Part shown: in pieces, positions 1-12,700 of the stretch
How positions within the stretch are numbered: the first letter of the stretch is position 1
Layout: every line of letters begins with the position of its first letter
Origin: Asterias amurensis
Taxonomy: Eukaryota > Echinodermata > Asteroidea > Forcipulatida > Asteriidae
DNA: 64,000 nt
Direction of reading: 5' to 3'
Assembly: GCF_032118995.1 (NCBI RefSeq)
Contig: NC_092650.1
Coordinates: 20,150,501-20,214,500, forward strand
Made by a program: the position numbers and the translations under genes
Notes under the pieces: generated by a model
The model's input: only the letters and a program-made list of their open reading frames with translations
Database searches by the model: none
What the model was told of the DNA's origin: nothing

Positions 1-209
1 ATCATTGTTATATCAATATTTATTGAGGTCTTTACTGGTTGTTCATTTATAATGTATAGCTGTGGTGCGGAGAGTTGTGCGGTGAGGCAGAAATATTGTA
101 TTATAAAATATTGGTTTTTGATGAGCAATCGTGAATGCTCCTGGACAAAGCAAGACATTTGTTTTCTTCAAATAGGCGTTGTTTCAAAGCCGATGCGCTC
201 ATCACACAG

Positions 210-566
210 TTAAAGCCATTATACTCTTTCGGTTAACAGTATTGTCCAAGTCCCACACTTCGTGTATCCATCTTATATATAAAATAACAAACCTGTGAAA
301 ATTTAGGCTCAATCGGTCATCGGAGTCGGGAGAAAATAACGGGAAAACCCACTCTTGTTTCCGCGCATTTCGCCGTGTCATGACATGTGTTTAAAATAAA
401 TCAGTAATTCTCGCTATCGAGAATTGATTTTGTTTCAATGTTTTCTCAAAAAGTAAAGCATTTCATGGAACAATATTTCAAGAGAAGTCTGTAAACCCTG
501 TAAATTATTTGTAAATCTGTGAACTTTTTTGTTTTTTCTGTACCGAAAGTGTATTAATGACTTTAA
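210..566. mobile_element. TTAA-flanked MITE, family C, copy 1
   Basis: The copy begins TTAAAGCCATT...CTTTCGG and ends with the reverse complement (CCGAAAG...ATGACTTTAA). TTAA lies at both ends, so the terminal inverted repeat is about 20 bp with TTAA as target site. The interior (clauses about CTGTGAAAATTTAGGCTCAATCGGTCATCGG) is shared with the copy at 4967 and loosely with family A. There is no coding capacity. TTAA target duplication is typical of piggyBac-type transposition; that assignment is inferred. Confidence 0.75.
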
Positions 567-3180
567 GAGACCAGTCACCAGGTTACATGTTTACATTTTT
601 ATGGTTCAGGTAACTGTCAAGGCTAACCGGTTGTATAAACAGTTTTGTTTTAACCTCAATTTTTGTTTCTGAAACCGTCAGACAGTTTTATGTACTCGGT
701 AACAGACCGTTTCAGAAACAGTTACTCACCATAAACGCACAGCAGGGTTAATATTTCTAAGTATTGTTTGAAGCTTTGCATGGTGTGGAGAAATAGGAAG
801 AAACTATAAATAAATAAATAAATAGCAAAGTTGCAGGACATGTGTGAATCTCTTCAGTTTACGTGTTGGCTCTGAGAAGAGCCGGTGTAGTCTTGACGTT
901 TCGATCAGTACTCTGCTCAACTTCAGCAGTTCATGTTTCTGTTTGACTTTCAACATTATGTTCTTGTAACACATGGGGTACCAGACATTTGATTCAAGTA
1001 TTTCAGATTCATGTAATGTACATTTTATCTTTCACAAAAGGTACAAAGTTTGTATACAAATCATGAACGTGGTGTACAAAGTCAGTGTACAATGTGCACT
1101 ACATCAGTCAGTATTTATTGGAGCTAGCTGGAGATGAGGACTGGTTTGACTTAACAGCGCCCTCTTGTGATGGCTCCATAAATAAATTAAATTATGTAGC
1201 TGTGTACACACGTTGGGAAATCTGCTGTCAATCTGACTGTGTGTTTGTGCTCATTTCCTCTGCTTAGATACCAGACAACTGTTTGGATCAACAACATGCA
1301 TTCTTTGCTTGCGTGACTAGAAACGGGTCGAACTCTTCAAAACAAATTCTGAGTTTTCATAGTTGTACATTGTGCCTTGGATTCAGTCTGATGAGATGCA
1401 GAATAACAATTTTTAAAGATTTGTTAAAGGTTGTTTGTAATCTCTTCCCTTAATATTTTTCTCAACAAACTGTTTTGTTTGTAAATTAGTTACCAGACCG
1501 TGTTTTTTTTTCCTAAGTATTTTTAATTGAAAAAAAAAAAAGCAGCTTTTTGTTGTTGTGGTGTATAACCCATAAAGTCACTGTTTTGTAAAACCTCAAC
1601 AGTAAAAAACCTCAACAGTTTTTTTGTTGTTACGTTGTATAACCCAATTTTATTGACAATGGGTTTTGCTTATTTCCAGATCAATCCAAAGACCTTCCAA
1701 AGACAACAAGTTTTTTTTGGTAAAACCAAAATATTGTGGTTTGTAGAACCCACAGTTTTTTTGTTTGTGTTTAAACCGCAGAGCTTTGGGGAACCCCATA
1801 CTATTTCATACGGTTAAAAAACACCTCACACTCAACATTGACTTTGGTAGCTACTTGTTGTTCCAAGTGGTCCGTCCTTTTGATTTTGTAAATGCAAATG
1901 GCTGAGGTTGTTTACATGTACTTGTGCGGTAATTCAATTTCCCACAGCAATTTTACGTACTTCCCTGGGACTTCTCTTGTACATTGTGTGACCAAAATAT
2001 CACTTTCCTGTTTGTTACACAAACAACTGTTTGCCAAAAGTAACAACCACGCAAGAGTCAGTAGGTATGAGAAATGTGGAAAGTTTGTTTGGCCTTGGAG
2101 TGTTATTTTTTAGTTTGGTTTGTGTTTTTAACCTCTATTTGTTCGTTCTTCTTCAGATAACAAAAGGCTTTGTGTTTGTTTTTATATATTTTTAGTTCTC
2201 AACTCGAAGAATTGTCCTACATAAGGGAACTTTTGTTCCTTACTTTAGTTTTTAATATTCAAGCATAATCAGGTAGTTTCAGCTGTGCTCCTTTTTGTAA
2301 AAGGTTAATTTATTTCCTTGTGATAATGCATATAACCAAGAACTCCCTACATGGTTTATTATTTGTGATTTCAATAAGATAAATGAAATGCCAGACTGGT
2401 CCATGCATTTATTTCTCTCAATAATAGCCTACTTCTGTGAAGTTGGGCCCACAGTCCTCAAACTTAACACTAACCATAGAGCTAGACTTAGCAAAAGGTG
2501 TGGTGCACTGTGTGTTTGCTGTGGTGCCCTGTGCTTTTTCTTGACAGAAGAACCCCTTGCCTGGCCTCTTCAAAAGCAAAGTTCAAGTCCTTGTACATTG
2601 TAGGTGTATGTTTTGTTCAGACTTGGTCAAGATATTTTGTCACGTATCTCCATCTTACTTAAGAGTGAAAAGTGAAACAGACTTGATTTCTATTTTATGA
2701 AATATATAATGCGTAATTAACTGGCAATGCCTTCACTAAAATAGATTGATACCACATCCTAAAAGATGTCAGAGGTTTTTGGACGCAATCAACAAGGTCG
2801 TTGTCTCCTGCTCATCCTGGTGAATGTGTCACTGAAACATGAAACCTCGCAGTACTGTGTTGATGGGAGAGAGTTCAAGGATCAAACCATGACAATATTC
2901 TGTAAAGGATTAAAAATGTGCAATGATGGAAACTTGAGTAGTGTATGGATTTTAGTGTAGTTCCAGTGTAGTTCAGTGGTCTGAAAACTGTTGAAACCCA
3001 ATAGACATTTAAGAGACTTGGCATAGAGTTTTTAAACCTGCGAGGTTCCCTGGGTTTGAAAGAAAGGGGTAGGGGGCAGGCTGTGTTTTCAAAGTTTCAC
3101 AGACTGTGTAAACTCTCCTCCCTGTTTTTTGTGACCCGCTGGATGACCTCACATCATGACCTAGACTTGTGAACAAGTCG

Positions 3181-3445
3181 TTAAAGGCAGTGGACATTAT
3201 TGGTAATTACTCAAAATAATTATTAGCATAAAACTTTATTTGGTAACAAGTAATGGGGAGCTGTTGATAGTATGAAACATTGTGAGAAACGACTCCCTCT
3301 AAAGTAAAGTAGCATCTAAAAGAACACAACTTTGTGTAACAACAGTGTTTTTTCTTTCATAGTTATCTCGCAAGTCTGATGACCAATGGAGCTAAAAAAT
3401 GAGAAGACTGGTCTTTGACAATAACCAATAGTCGTCAATGTCTTG
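3181..3445. mobile_element. TTAA MITE, family A, decayed copy
   Basis: It begins TTAAAGGCAGTGGACATTAT and ends in a degenerate inverted version near 3440. The interior includes the family A landmarks GTAATGGGGAGCTGTTGATAG and CTTTCATAGTTATCTCGCAAG. The right end is eroded. Confidence 0.7.
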
Positions 3446-4966
3446 ATAGCGTAATACACTCAGTAGCTAGTAGCTCTCCTTGATAGAAGAAAGCTCTCGC
3501 GAGACTGCTGGATCCCGATTACTCTCATTATGAAACCATATTATCTGCAAGAACAATAGTCGCGTGGAAGTCGGTAGTGTCTCATTCTTCACGGAGAAAG
3601 TTGGAATGCTTTCATCACGACAAACATTTAACGACTTGTCCACAAGTCTAGTTTGTTCTCAGGTCCGGACCCTTCTAAGTTTTCTTATTTCCAGACATCA
3701 CATTATAAACACCATTTGTTAAGACCCTCCAAAATAAAATTCATGTAATTTCAAGTGGCAGCCGCAAGCTGTATTAGACAATTAGAGTTCTATCATTACA
3801 TTTTGATGATCAATGTAAATCAAATTTTAAAGAGGCAGACAATTAAAACCTACGAGCAGAAGCTCATGTTTACCACAGACCCTCTGGCCCAAGTGGTGAA
3901 TCCATTTGTATTTTAGAGAACGCTGATGTAGACTTGTTTGTCTACCTGCAATAGTCATTATCATCGAGGCGGTAGTTTGTACATGCTAGCCCTGACCGTG
4001 ACAAAAACTCAACTGGTTGTGTTTAGGAAAGAGGAAATGTGTCATTTACCATCTAGGTTAGCTAGTCGTGCATGTTGTGAATCGATTCTACGTCTGGCTG
4101 ATTACCTGTCTCTCTGAAGATGGTGCTGGCGAAGATGATGATGAAAATAACATTTGTACACAAAATAAAATTAATATTAGAGAGCGGAAATACTTGTCAT
4201 AGTATTTTGATTGATTGATTTACTTGTAATTTTTTTGGATGAGGGACCATGCGGAAGCTGCACAAGAGAAGAATTGTTCATTGTGATCGTTGGTGCTTTG
4301 CAATGTACTTTGAATTAATATATGTCTCAATAAGCCATTTGGCAAGTAATTGTCTGCTTTAATGGTTTGCTTACTCACAAGTTGCTGGTATTAATAAACC
4401 TTTTCTTTGAAGAAATAGTCTTATTACCCCATTCACAATGCGCAGCACGTTTACATGCACCTTAAGTAAATTTCCATCTTTAATAACTTTCTTCTTGAAG
4501 CCCCTTTTATCAAGAGTGGCCTTGTTTGTGGCAAACTTTTCTGTGTCTACTTTGTCTATCTCGCATTTTGGAGAATGTGGTTCATTAAAAAGAAATGAGA
4601 TGGAAGAAACCGATTTGAACAGAAAGACATCTTGCAATGATAGTTTTTTTATCTCTGCAATAACAAAATGCAACATAAAATATTCAAGATTAATTTTAAA
4701 TAAGCGGTGCCCTTCATTCACACATTTTGAAGGATGACATTCCTCAAGACATGTTTCTACAAGTGATAATTATAACCATGTTAACTTACACAGTGCATGT
4801 ATAAAGTTTGTTTTATAAATAGTGATGTTTGACATGCTCAAAGCATTGACTGTGGTACACTTGTTGTTTTGACTACATGTTTTGACTCATAATGGGAACT
4901 TGAGATACAAAATGTTGTATGTTGCTATGTGAAGATTGTCAAACAACACAAGGTTCAAAACAGAGT

Positions 4967-5205
4967 TTAAAGCCATTGTACCCTTTCGGTAAACAGTGTT
5001 GTCCAAGGCCCACACTTTTTGCACCACAACTTCTATATCAAATAACAAACCTGTGCAAATTTAGGCTCAATCGATCATCGGAGTCGGGAGAAAACAATGG
5101 AAAAACCCACCCTTGTTTCCGCGCCTTCTGTAAACACTGTAAGTTATTTGTAAATCTGTGAACTTTTTTTTTTTTTTCTGAACCGAAAGGGTCCAATGGC
5201 TTTAA
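4967..5205. mobile_element. TTAA-flanked MITE, family C, copy 2
   Basis: It has the same ends as the element at 210: TTAAAGCCATTGTACCCTTTC on the left and GAAAGGGTCCAATGGCTTTAA on the right. It is about 120 bp shorter than copy 1, so it is an internal deletion derivative. A poly-T run sits just inside the right end. Confidence 0.8.
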
Positions 5206-6359
5206 GAAGAGATGGTATTCACAGATAAAGAAGTATAAGATAAGGATTCAGTGTTAGATAAACACCTGCAGGCCTGTGTGCTTTGTTGTTGAAAGGGAAG
5301 GGTATCAAGGTATTTTCTCCATAGTAAAGGGCACCATGCTACAATGTACCGATGAAAAATTTGTAAATTTCTATTTGAGTATTTAAAGGGTACCAACGTA
5401 ATGACCAGGGGGCATGGAGGCTTTCCCCTTCCCTCTATTAGACCTGCACCTTTATTTTTTTTTAAATTTATTTATAAATCTCTTCAAAACATCAAAAAAT
5501 GGAGAAGATAAAAAGATTTATAAACCTAAATGGACTTATAAGGCAATTGTCATTGTTGTGCATCGTGTACTCTTATCATGTCCATATTGTTTGTGTTTAA
5601 GGATCTCAATGTCATTGACCTAGAATGATTACTGAGAAATGATAAGTGACTCTTCATTGTCAACGGACTCATGATGTCAATGACAGGTCAATGGGAAGAC
5701 CCTGTCCCCCCCCCCCACCAGGGTCAAACTTCTACATTTGTTTGATTCTGTTTGATGTTCACACCTAGGCAGAGCGATGACTGTATTGTTTATTTAAAGA
5801 TACTTTGTTGTGGTAAAAATTGAGTACGGGTTATGCAATGGGACTCCTACATGGATAAAACATAAAAATTGTCCCATGTGTTTTCATGAGGGCCATACAA
5901 CAATGTACCTCATGATTTTATAGATTATTGTTTTCTTTTTGTTTAAGTCGGATATGTTTACTGTCTGAATTAACGACGTACCTCATTAGGTCGCGTCAAA
6001 CCCTTGTAAATTCCAAAGTAAATTGAAACAGGGCTGCCGGATATGCCTTGGCATTCAGATATCATTTGTCACAAACTAAATCTAACAAACATATGTCGCT
6101 GAATTCTCCAATGAAGTAATTAAAGCTTTCCCACGTCGCAAGGTACATGGAGCGAGTTGGGTCTGTTCTTCATTACCAAGTTGTGGTAAACAAAAATATA
6201 CATTTCAGATATCATATGGAGGAAATATTGCAAGAAATAGTTTTGTGCCAAGTATCTTTATGAGCAATACTGGATTAACTTGGTGTGTTTGAAATACATT
6301 GTATGGTATCATGGTGTGTTTCATTTTGTTGGCAGTCTCCTTGTTTTGTCAATAGCTCA

Positions 6360-6603
6360 GGGCCCAATTTCATAGAGCTGCTTAAGCAAAAATTTTTGCT
6401 TAAGCAAAAAATTCATTGCTTAGTAAAATCAGATTACCGGCCAAGACTCCACTCAATTGTAATGCTAAGTAAACAACAGCTTAATACTAGTCATAAGCAA
6501 TGTATATAGCAGGAAATTTTGGCCAGTAACATGTGTAAAATAAGCGAGCCATTTTCGTGCTTAAGCAAATTTTTTGCTTAAGCAGCTCTATGAAATTGGC
6601 CCC
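6360..6603. mobile_element. Family E inverted-repeat element
   Basis: Long terminal inverted repeats read GGGCCCAATTTCATAGAGCT at the left and AGCTCTATGAAATTGGCCCC at the right. Next to them are GCTTAAGCAAAAATTTTTGC palindromes. It is a non-coding foldback/MITE type. Further copies or fragments in the window are at 6720, 18433, 30263, 39538, 44133, 50555 and 50669. Confidence 0.75.
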
Positions 6604-6719
6604 AGTTCAGGGACGGGAGTGCCAGTCAGAAGCCTTCCAACCATTTACTGCTGCAAAGCTAGGGATCACCTACACCCCAGTTAAAGTTACAACCAGGGAA
6701 ATGGCACAAATAGTCTGGG

Positions 6720-6945
6720 TCAAGGAAGAAATTTCATGCTAAGCAAATTTTTGAGCTTAGCAGCTGTACCAGCTAAATTTCAATTTGTTGCTTGTTACTT
6801 GTTACTGGTGGTCAGCTGTTGTTTGCTTAGCCTGAAAGTCATGTGGTAATTTGATTGGTAATCCTGTTTTTATCAAGAAGGGAAATTTCATGCTTAGCAA
6901 ATTTGTGTGCTTAACAGCTCTATGCAATTAGGCCCTGAAGGTTGT
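6720..6945. repeat. Family E, rearranged fragments
   Basis: Two broken pieces carry TTTCATGCTTAGCAAATTTG and CTTAACAGCTCTATGCAATT, ending near GGCCCTGAAG. They look like a decayed family E element next to the intact one at 6360. Confidence 0.5.
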
Positions 6946-7036
6946 ATTGTAAATTTGGCCTGGGCTATACAGGACAGTTACATGTACGAGTTGAATGACT
7001 TCTGACTCAGGCACCCATGAACAATTCTGACAAAAT

Positions 7037-7085
7037 AGGGAGACTGCCAGCGTTACGGCTATAGCTCAGTCAGTAGGCAAAAACA
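7037..7085 (+). repeat. tRNA-like SINE head fragment
   Basis: GGGAGACTGCCAGC is followed by TATAGCTCAGTCAGTAGG, an A-box-like sequence of tRNA-derived SINEs. The same head is seen at 13320. No B box follows, so this is a fragment only. Confidence 0.35.
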
Positions 7086-7575
7086 ATTAAATTGGCTCAA
7101 AGGAAACCAACCTCTTATTGCCACAAACAACCGCCCTCAAATAAACCCCCAAATCTCAGTTGTTAAGTTTAGCATATTTGAGAACCTCAGTTGGTTAAAA
7201 GCATGGAGGTAGAACTCCATGGTTAAAGTCTGGTGGTTTTCAACCATCCCCAATAGCCACCGGTAAATCACAATGTTGTTTAACCCTTGTACAGAGACAC
7301 ATTTTGATTTACACTAAACTCCACTTAGTGTTAAACTTCTAGGCTGAAAGGCAACAATTCCTATCCACCCATGTTGCGGTATAGCTATGATTTCCTGTCA
7401 AACTCAAACTTCCTCAATATCCAGTGAGGTCCTTTGATGTAATCATGGTGTGGATGACTTTGTCAGGTTCCCTGTATCACATTCTAGTCACACTGTGTTG
7501 ATATTTCCTGTTCAGGGTTTGCCCATATATACTTTTTTTCCAGTGACTGGCAAGCAGAACTAGGATCTAGCTCGA

Positions 7576-7950
7576 CACTGGACCCTATTGATAATTGTCA
7601 AATACATGTCTTTTCAACTGGTGTATCTCAACATATATGCATAAAATAAAAAACCTGTGAAAAATTGAGCGTAATTGGTCGTCAAAGTTGTGAGATAACT
7701 ATGAAAGAAAATACACCCTTGTCATTGTCACATAGAGTGTGTGCTTTCAGATGCTTGATTTCGAGACCTCAAATTCTTTTAATCTGAGGTCTTGAAATCA
7801 AACTTATGGAAAATTACTACTTTCTCGAAAACTAATTTCTTTCAGAGGGAGCCAGTTTCTCACAATGTTTTATATCTCAACAGCTCCCCATTACTCGTTA
7901 CCAATTAAGTTTTATGCTAACTATGACATGTATATAGTGTCCACTGCCTA
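7576..7950. mobile_element. TTAA MITE, family A, copy in opposite orientation
   Basis: The ends are decayed (CTATTGATAATTGTCAAA on the left, ATAGTGTCCACTGCC on the right). The interior carries the characteristic internal palindrome in which GATTTCGAGACCTCAAATTC is followed by its complement. TTAA is no longer visible on the left. Confidence 0.7.
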
Positions 7951-9184
7951 TAAAGACATAGAGGAAGGATTGTACTTTATTACAATATCCAACTTCCAAG
8001 ACAAACATCTCTCAAAATTGGAATTGTCCTATAGTATTAGGCCCTACCTGTTTAGTAATGTTGCATGAAGTGGTAGCACTAAAAGACTTAACTATACATA
8101 GAAAACTGCATGAGCTTTCATAGGAGCCAGGTCTTCATCTGATGCAATGAAAGAGAACAAGCTAAGTACAAACAAGAAAGTAACGGGTGAATGAATTCAA
8201 TAACAAAAGGTGGATTCAGTGGCTTAAGAGGATCTATTCCTAGTTGTGGGTCAGGGAAAACATCCCTGTTAAATACTTGATCAATTCAGTGCGGGTACCT
8301 GACGATCTTTTGTTGAGCTGCTTTCCTTGAAGAAACAAACCAGAATGTTAAAGGGAAACCGCCAGCTCATCTCTGACAGCTGATTGGTCCAGACAGCCAT
8401 GACATCACAGGAAGAAGCTTATTGGTGCACTCCATAGTAACCACAGGCTGTTGTTTGGCAAGGTACAGAGTGTACATGGACTTGCACTGATAGGAAGTCG
8501 TATTGGGATATGGGGGACGAGTGGTTCCGGTGGAATCAACACAGCTATTGTGTTGAGTGGTTTGCTATGCCTACGCAGTCAAGATTCATAGAATGTTCAA
8601 GCACTGTGATGTCCAGACTCACATCCTGGACAGAAAGAAGGCGAGTCCCTTGTTCGGTTAAATAGCCAAGAGCTGAACTAGGTCATTGCACAGTTGACAT
8701 CGGATATCAGTAGTGTAGATGTTCTATGAAATCCTAGCCGGTTAATATCAGATCTTAGGCATTGAATTTCATGGATTGTGTTTCATATCTTGTTGTTTAG
8801 TTGGACTGGATGTCTAGTTACTTTATTTCCTCGTTATAATATAAGTTCACGGATGAACGACATTGGTGGCTTGAAGACAAGTATTTGGTGCTGACTTTCT
8901 GCAAGGTTTAACGACTTTGAAACGAACAGATGATGTTGAGCATTTTCTACAGCCCACAATGGTTTAAAAGTGACATCATGTACATGTGCATTTGCAATGA
9001 TTTTATGCCGTCAATGAGCTACACACTACCTGTAATGCATAGCAGCATTCAGAGCACCATCGATTGACATTTACAACGAGGACTGTATTGACTTCACACC
9101 CATGATACATAAATTCTCTGCTTGGACGTCAGCACGGCATAACATTCTCCTACACTACTACTGATGCTAGATAACTCATGGTGC

Positions 9185-9525
9185 TATAAATAGCTCTTCC
9201 ACCGCAAGTGACTTTCTCCTCGGAGTAAATCATACAGAGCATCAGTGTCTTCTGAACGAGCCGATGCTCGGACCTGTTTTTTGTGTTTCTATATCAAAGT
9301 ACAGCTTGATAAACAGCAATTACTATCACTGCTGGTAAATCAACGGCTTGTGTTTTCCTGTGCTGGATCTTCAGGTAGATCGGTCTACAACTGTTTCATG
9401 ATTGGTTTTTCTTGCAGTCAAGTTAACTGGATCTTCTCTACTAGAGATACATAAGATTTTCTCTCGCTTGTTATGTTTTTTTAATCAAGAGGGTTTGTCA
9501 AAATATACCGCTGGTACAATAAACC
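9185..9525 (+). promoter_or_regulatory. TATA promoter and 5' leader of the BCAR1 gene
   Basis: A consensus TATAAATA lies at 9185-9192. It predicts a transcription start near 9215 and a leader of about 310 nt running to the ATG at 9526. The leader holds three upstream ATGs: 9264 (closed by TAA near 9340), 9398 (closed at 9452-9454) and one near 9473. This would favour leaky scanning or low basal translation. An in-frame TAA directly precedes the ATG at 9526, so the coding start is well bounded. The start site itself is a prediction. Confidence 0.5.
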
Positions 9526-9783
9526 ATGTACATTCAGGAGGAGAATTATTCTAAACTCCCTCGGAATATGGACCCTTTTTTGATGGACGACCAAAGCATC
9601 GTCTCCGAGAATGGTTACGAAACCATGACCTTCGGAGGTGACAATGTCGTCACGGAAAACGTAGCTTTTGCTGAGGTTGGATACGAGACGATGAGGTGTA
9701 GGTTAACTTGCTCTATTGCAGCAGAAATGTGTGTAGCAGAAGATGAGCCAGATTATGTGCATATGGATGGGGCTGATGAAACG
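9526..9783 (+). CDS. BCAR1 coding exon 1: N-terminal extension with YxxM motifs
   Basis: This exon encodes 86 residues ahead of the SH3 domain. Vertebrate p130Cas has only a few residues there. It is acidic and carries YETM at 31-34, YETM at 53-56 and YVHM at 77-80. Phosphorylated YxxM is the preferred ligand of the p85 SH2 domains of PI3-kinase, so the extension may be a PI3K docking arm; that is inference. The donor (ACG|GTAAGA) leaves phase 0, matching the next acceptor exactly. An alternative short first exon may exist elsewhere; I did not find one. Confidence 0.8.
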
Positions 9784-12700
9784 GTAAGATGCGGGACTTA
9801 GGTTTAACTATGTCTTTCCTATCCTCTCAATTCAGTTCTATTGGTTTAGATGGACTGTAGAACTGCAATAGATGGAATAGGTAATGTCATCTGCAGAAGT
9901 GAGCCATCAATGCTTGGCAGTGAGCCATAATACATTCATGCAAATAGCATATAAAATTGTTACATTGAATTATGTGATCCCGATGGATTCTAGACATGGA
10001 GAGTTTTAGTTTAAAAAGTACAGATAAGTCCTATAGAAATTGACGTCATTAAGGTGAGGCCGAGTCAAGTGTATGGGATGATAAGGCTGGTATTGATGAT
10101 AGAAGTCATTCATTGATCATGTACATGTAATGTGCATTCAGGGTACCAATGATTATGGTCATATTCATAGTGTGGTTTATGTAGGCATGATACTCTTCCT
10201 ACCTTAATCTGATTGCAAATTTTGTTTTGGTCTGAGAAAAAGAGAAAAAAAAAAAAAAAAAAAAAAGGCTTTAAAAAATGTTATTAAATAGTCTGCAATG
10301 TGTATTTAAGCCTTACTATTTGTAAATGTACATGTACACTTGTAGGCCAGCCCCTTAGTGTACTGTATACAAATTTCTACTTTCACCCCAAGGGCCAAAT
10401 ATCGTGACTAAGTGTCTGGGTTTATTGTTTGATGCAAGGCAGCTACAGATCAAGATGAGGATTGTTTTATACATTCCTCTTAAAAGTCTAGATTATAGGA
10501 TGGAGGGAATTTGTTCCTGGCAAGAAATTCCAGAGAGATGCAGTACGACATGGAATTATCTGTTGGATTGGCTCTCGGTTCTACATCTCACTGAAGCAAG
10601 AGTGTATGCTTGTAGTTATTTTAGCTTTGTGTTTTTATTTGCAGTTAAAATCTTTCATTTATTTTGCAGGAAAAGTTTCACTCAGCAGGTTCTGACGATT
10701 TGTCTTAAACTCCAAGGTAGTCGCAACTTCCTTGATTTGAAACAAAAATGTTAAATATAGTTTTCTTTGAATCTGTTCTCCCTCACAGCACGTGCTAGCC
10801 AAAGCGCTGTATGACAACAATGCAGAAGCCCCGGACGAGTTGTCCTTTCGACGGGGTGACATAGTGACCGTACTGGAACAGAATACCAGCGGCTTAGAAG
10901 GATGGTGGCTATGCTCACTCAACGGTCGCCAGGGTATCGCTCCCGGTAACCGGCTAAAGATACTAGCAGGAATGTATGAGAGTCCACACAGCCCGCCTCC
11001 CTCTCAGACTGCACAAAAGGTGGGTCTTTTACTAAATTTAGATTGATACCTTACATGTATGTCTTACAATACATTACTTTACAAACCATTTATTGCATTT
11101 CTTTTGGGCACCATGATTCATATTTTGGACACCGTTTTATCTTTAATTTGATGTACATGTAATTGTGGGTGAACAGTTTGACAAAACAGTTTTAAATTTC
11201 CAGCAAATTTTGACAAAATCCTAGCTTAAACCTTGCTTTATTGTGGTGCAGCCATCTTTTTCTCAAATGAAAACAGATGTTGAACAACCAAGCAAAGGCC
11301 ATGAAGACAGAATAGTTTGGCAGCTTTAAATAAGTTTTCAGTCAAGGCATTTATGATGAAGTGGGGGATGGGCCGGGGGGAGGGGGATCGGCGTGAACAT
11401 ATTCCCTAAAAGTTGCACCGTTTTGGGGGGGGTCTTCTTTCCTTTCTTCAATGAAAATTGTGCAAAGATCTACTACAGATTAGAAACCCTGCAATGTCTG
11501 TTCTTTTATTGCCAAAGTGAGGATTCAGAAGAACTTGGGGGTCAGACTCAAACAACATCTCATCACAGGTCCATGCATTTCGATCATTAATTGAGTCGCA
11601 CTCTAGCAAAACTACAAAATTTGTAATGGTTGCATTTAAAAATTAAAAACTCAACATGGTTGGACAAGAAACAAACACCTGCGAGGAAATCCCTTTTGTT
11701 AAGTTTCCGTGCACATGTATTGTACAATGTACATTGTTATACCTCGGTAACAAACTGTGAAGTTTGATTGGTCGAGAACCAATCATGTGACGCGCAACAA
11801 AAACGCATGTTACATGGCTCGACGGGGGCCTGGGTAACATGAAAAGTGATGTACACCGGTGTACATCACCTTGATCGTTCCCAGCATTGGTCGATTTCGC
11901 GCTGTGTACCAAACAACCGCGGGTTCGTCTGCTTATTAAACAATGAATAGTCCGGCGTAATAATGTTTGAAGATGACTACAGAACTTTGAGAAGAGGAAT
12001 AACATTTATACAACTAGGTATAACAAAACAATTGTTGCAAGTTGTGACTGGGGTCCATGGGTTTTGTACACCCTCTAGGGAAAATGGCACCCTCGGCTTC
12101 GCCTCGGGTTCCATTTCCCCCTTGAGTGTACAAAACGCCATGGACCCCGTGACAGCGTGCAACAATTGTATAATGTACCTGTACAGATGTTTGTACATTG
12201 TACACTGTACAATGTGTACAAGAGGAAGCGGAGTAGAGAGTTCAATTTCCTGGGAGCAAGGTTGAGCTTCCTGTAATGGAGCTCAGTGACCCGTCCTTAT
12301 CACGCACACAAAAGTTCACCATCTTGAAGAAAAAAAAAGAACACAGGACACATCCTAATGTTTCAACAGCTCACAACATGAGATTACACAAAGACTGATT
12401 TCCTTTAACCTTTACAAGTGAATCATTATTCATGTGGCTTGTACATCCTTTGCAAGGTACTCTTTTAAAGTGTTGTAAAACACCAAGTATTTTATTTGAA
12501 AAGAAAGCAAGTTTCTATGTGTACATTTTTCATATTGTCACCTAAAACGTAAAACAAACATGTTTACTTTTGCTATTCTATTTTTATCAAAAATTGTGTT
12601 TTGATTGTCTTTGTGATACTTGACTTTTTTTGGATTAGCTTGCGATACTAAAGAGAATGTTTTTAAAATGATTAAGTTTCTTTTCCAACTTTGAGTTTTT

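Larger units (their letters stand above)
1..9184. other. Upstream region without a supported gene
   Basis: I see no exon here that I can support. Open frames are short, AT-rich and often open on both strands at once. The content is repeats (listed separately at 210, 3181, 4967, 6360, 6720, 7037 and 7576) plus unique-looking AT-rich DNA. Around 8380-8450 there are inverted CCAAT-like motifs (ATTGG) and a TGACATCA motif, which could be a distal promoter of the BCAR1 gene, but nothing downstream ties them to a transcript. Stretches 570-3180, 3450-4966, 5206-6359 and 7955-9184 hold nothing I recognise. Confidence 0.5.

Noticed and set aside
4371..4737. Overlapping open frames on both strands (about 116 and 99 codons)
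   Set aside because: Both strands are open at once, there are no splice borders or family motifs, and the DNA is AT-rich. It looks like chance.
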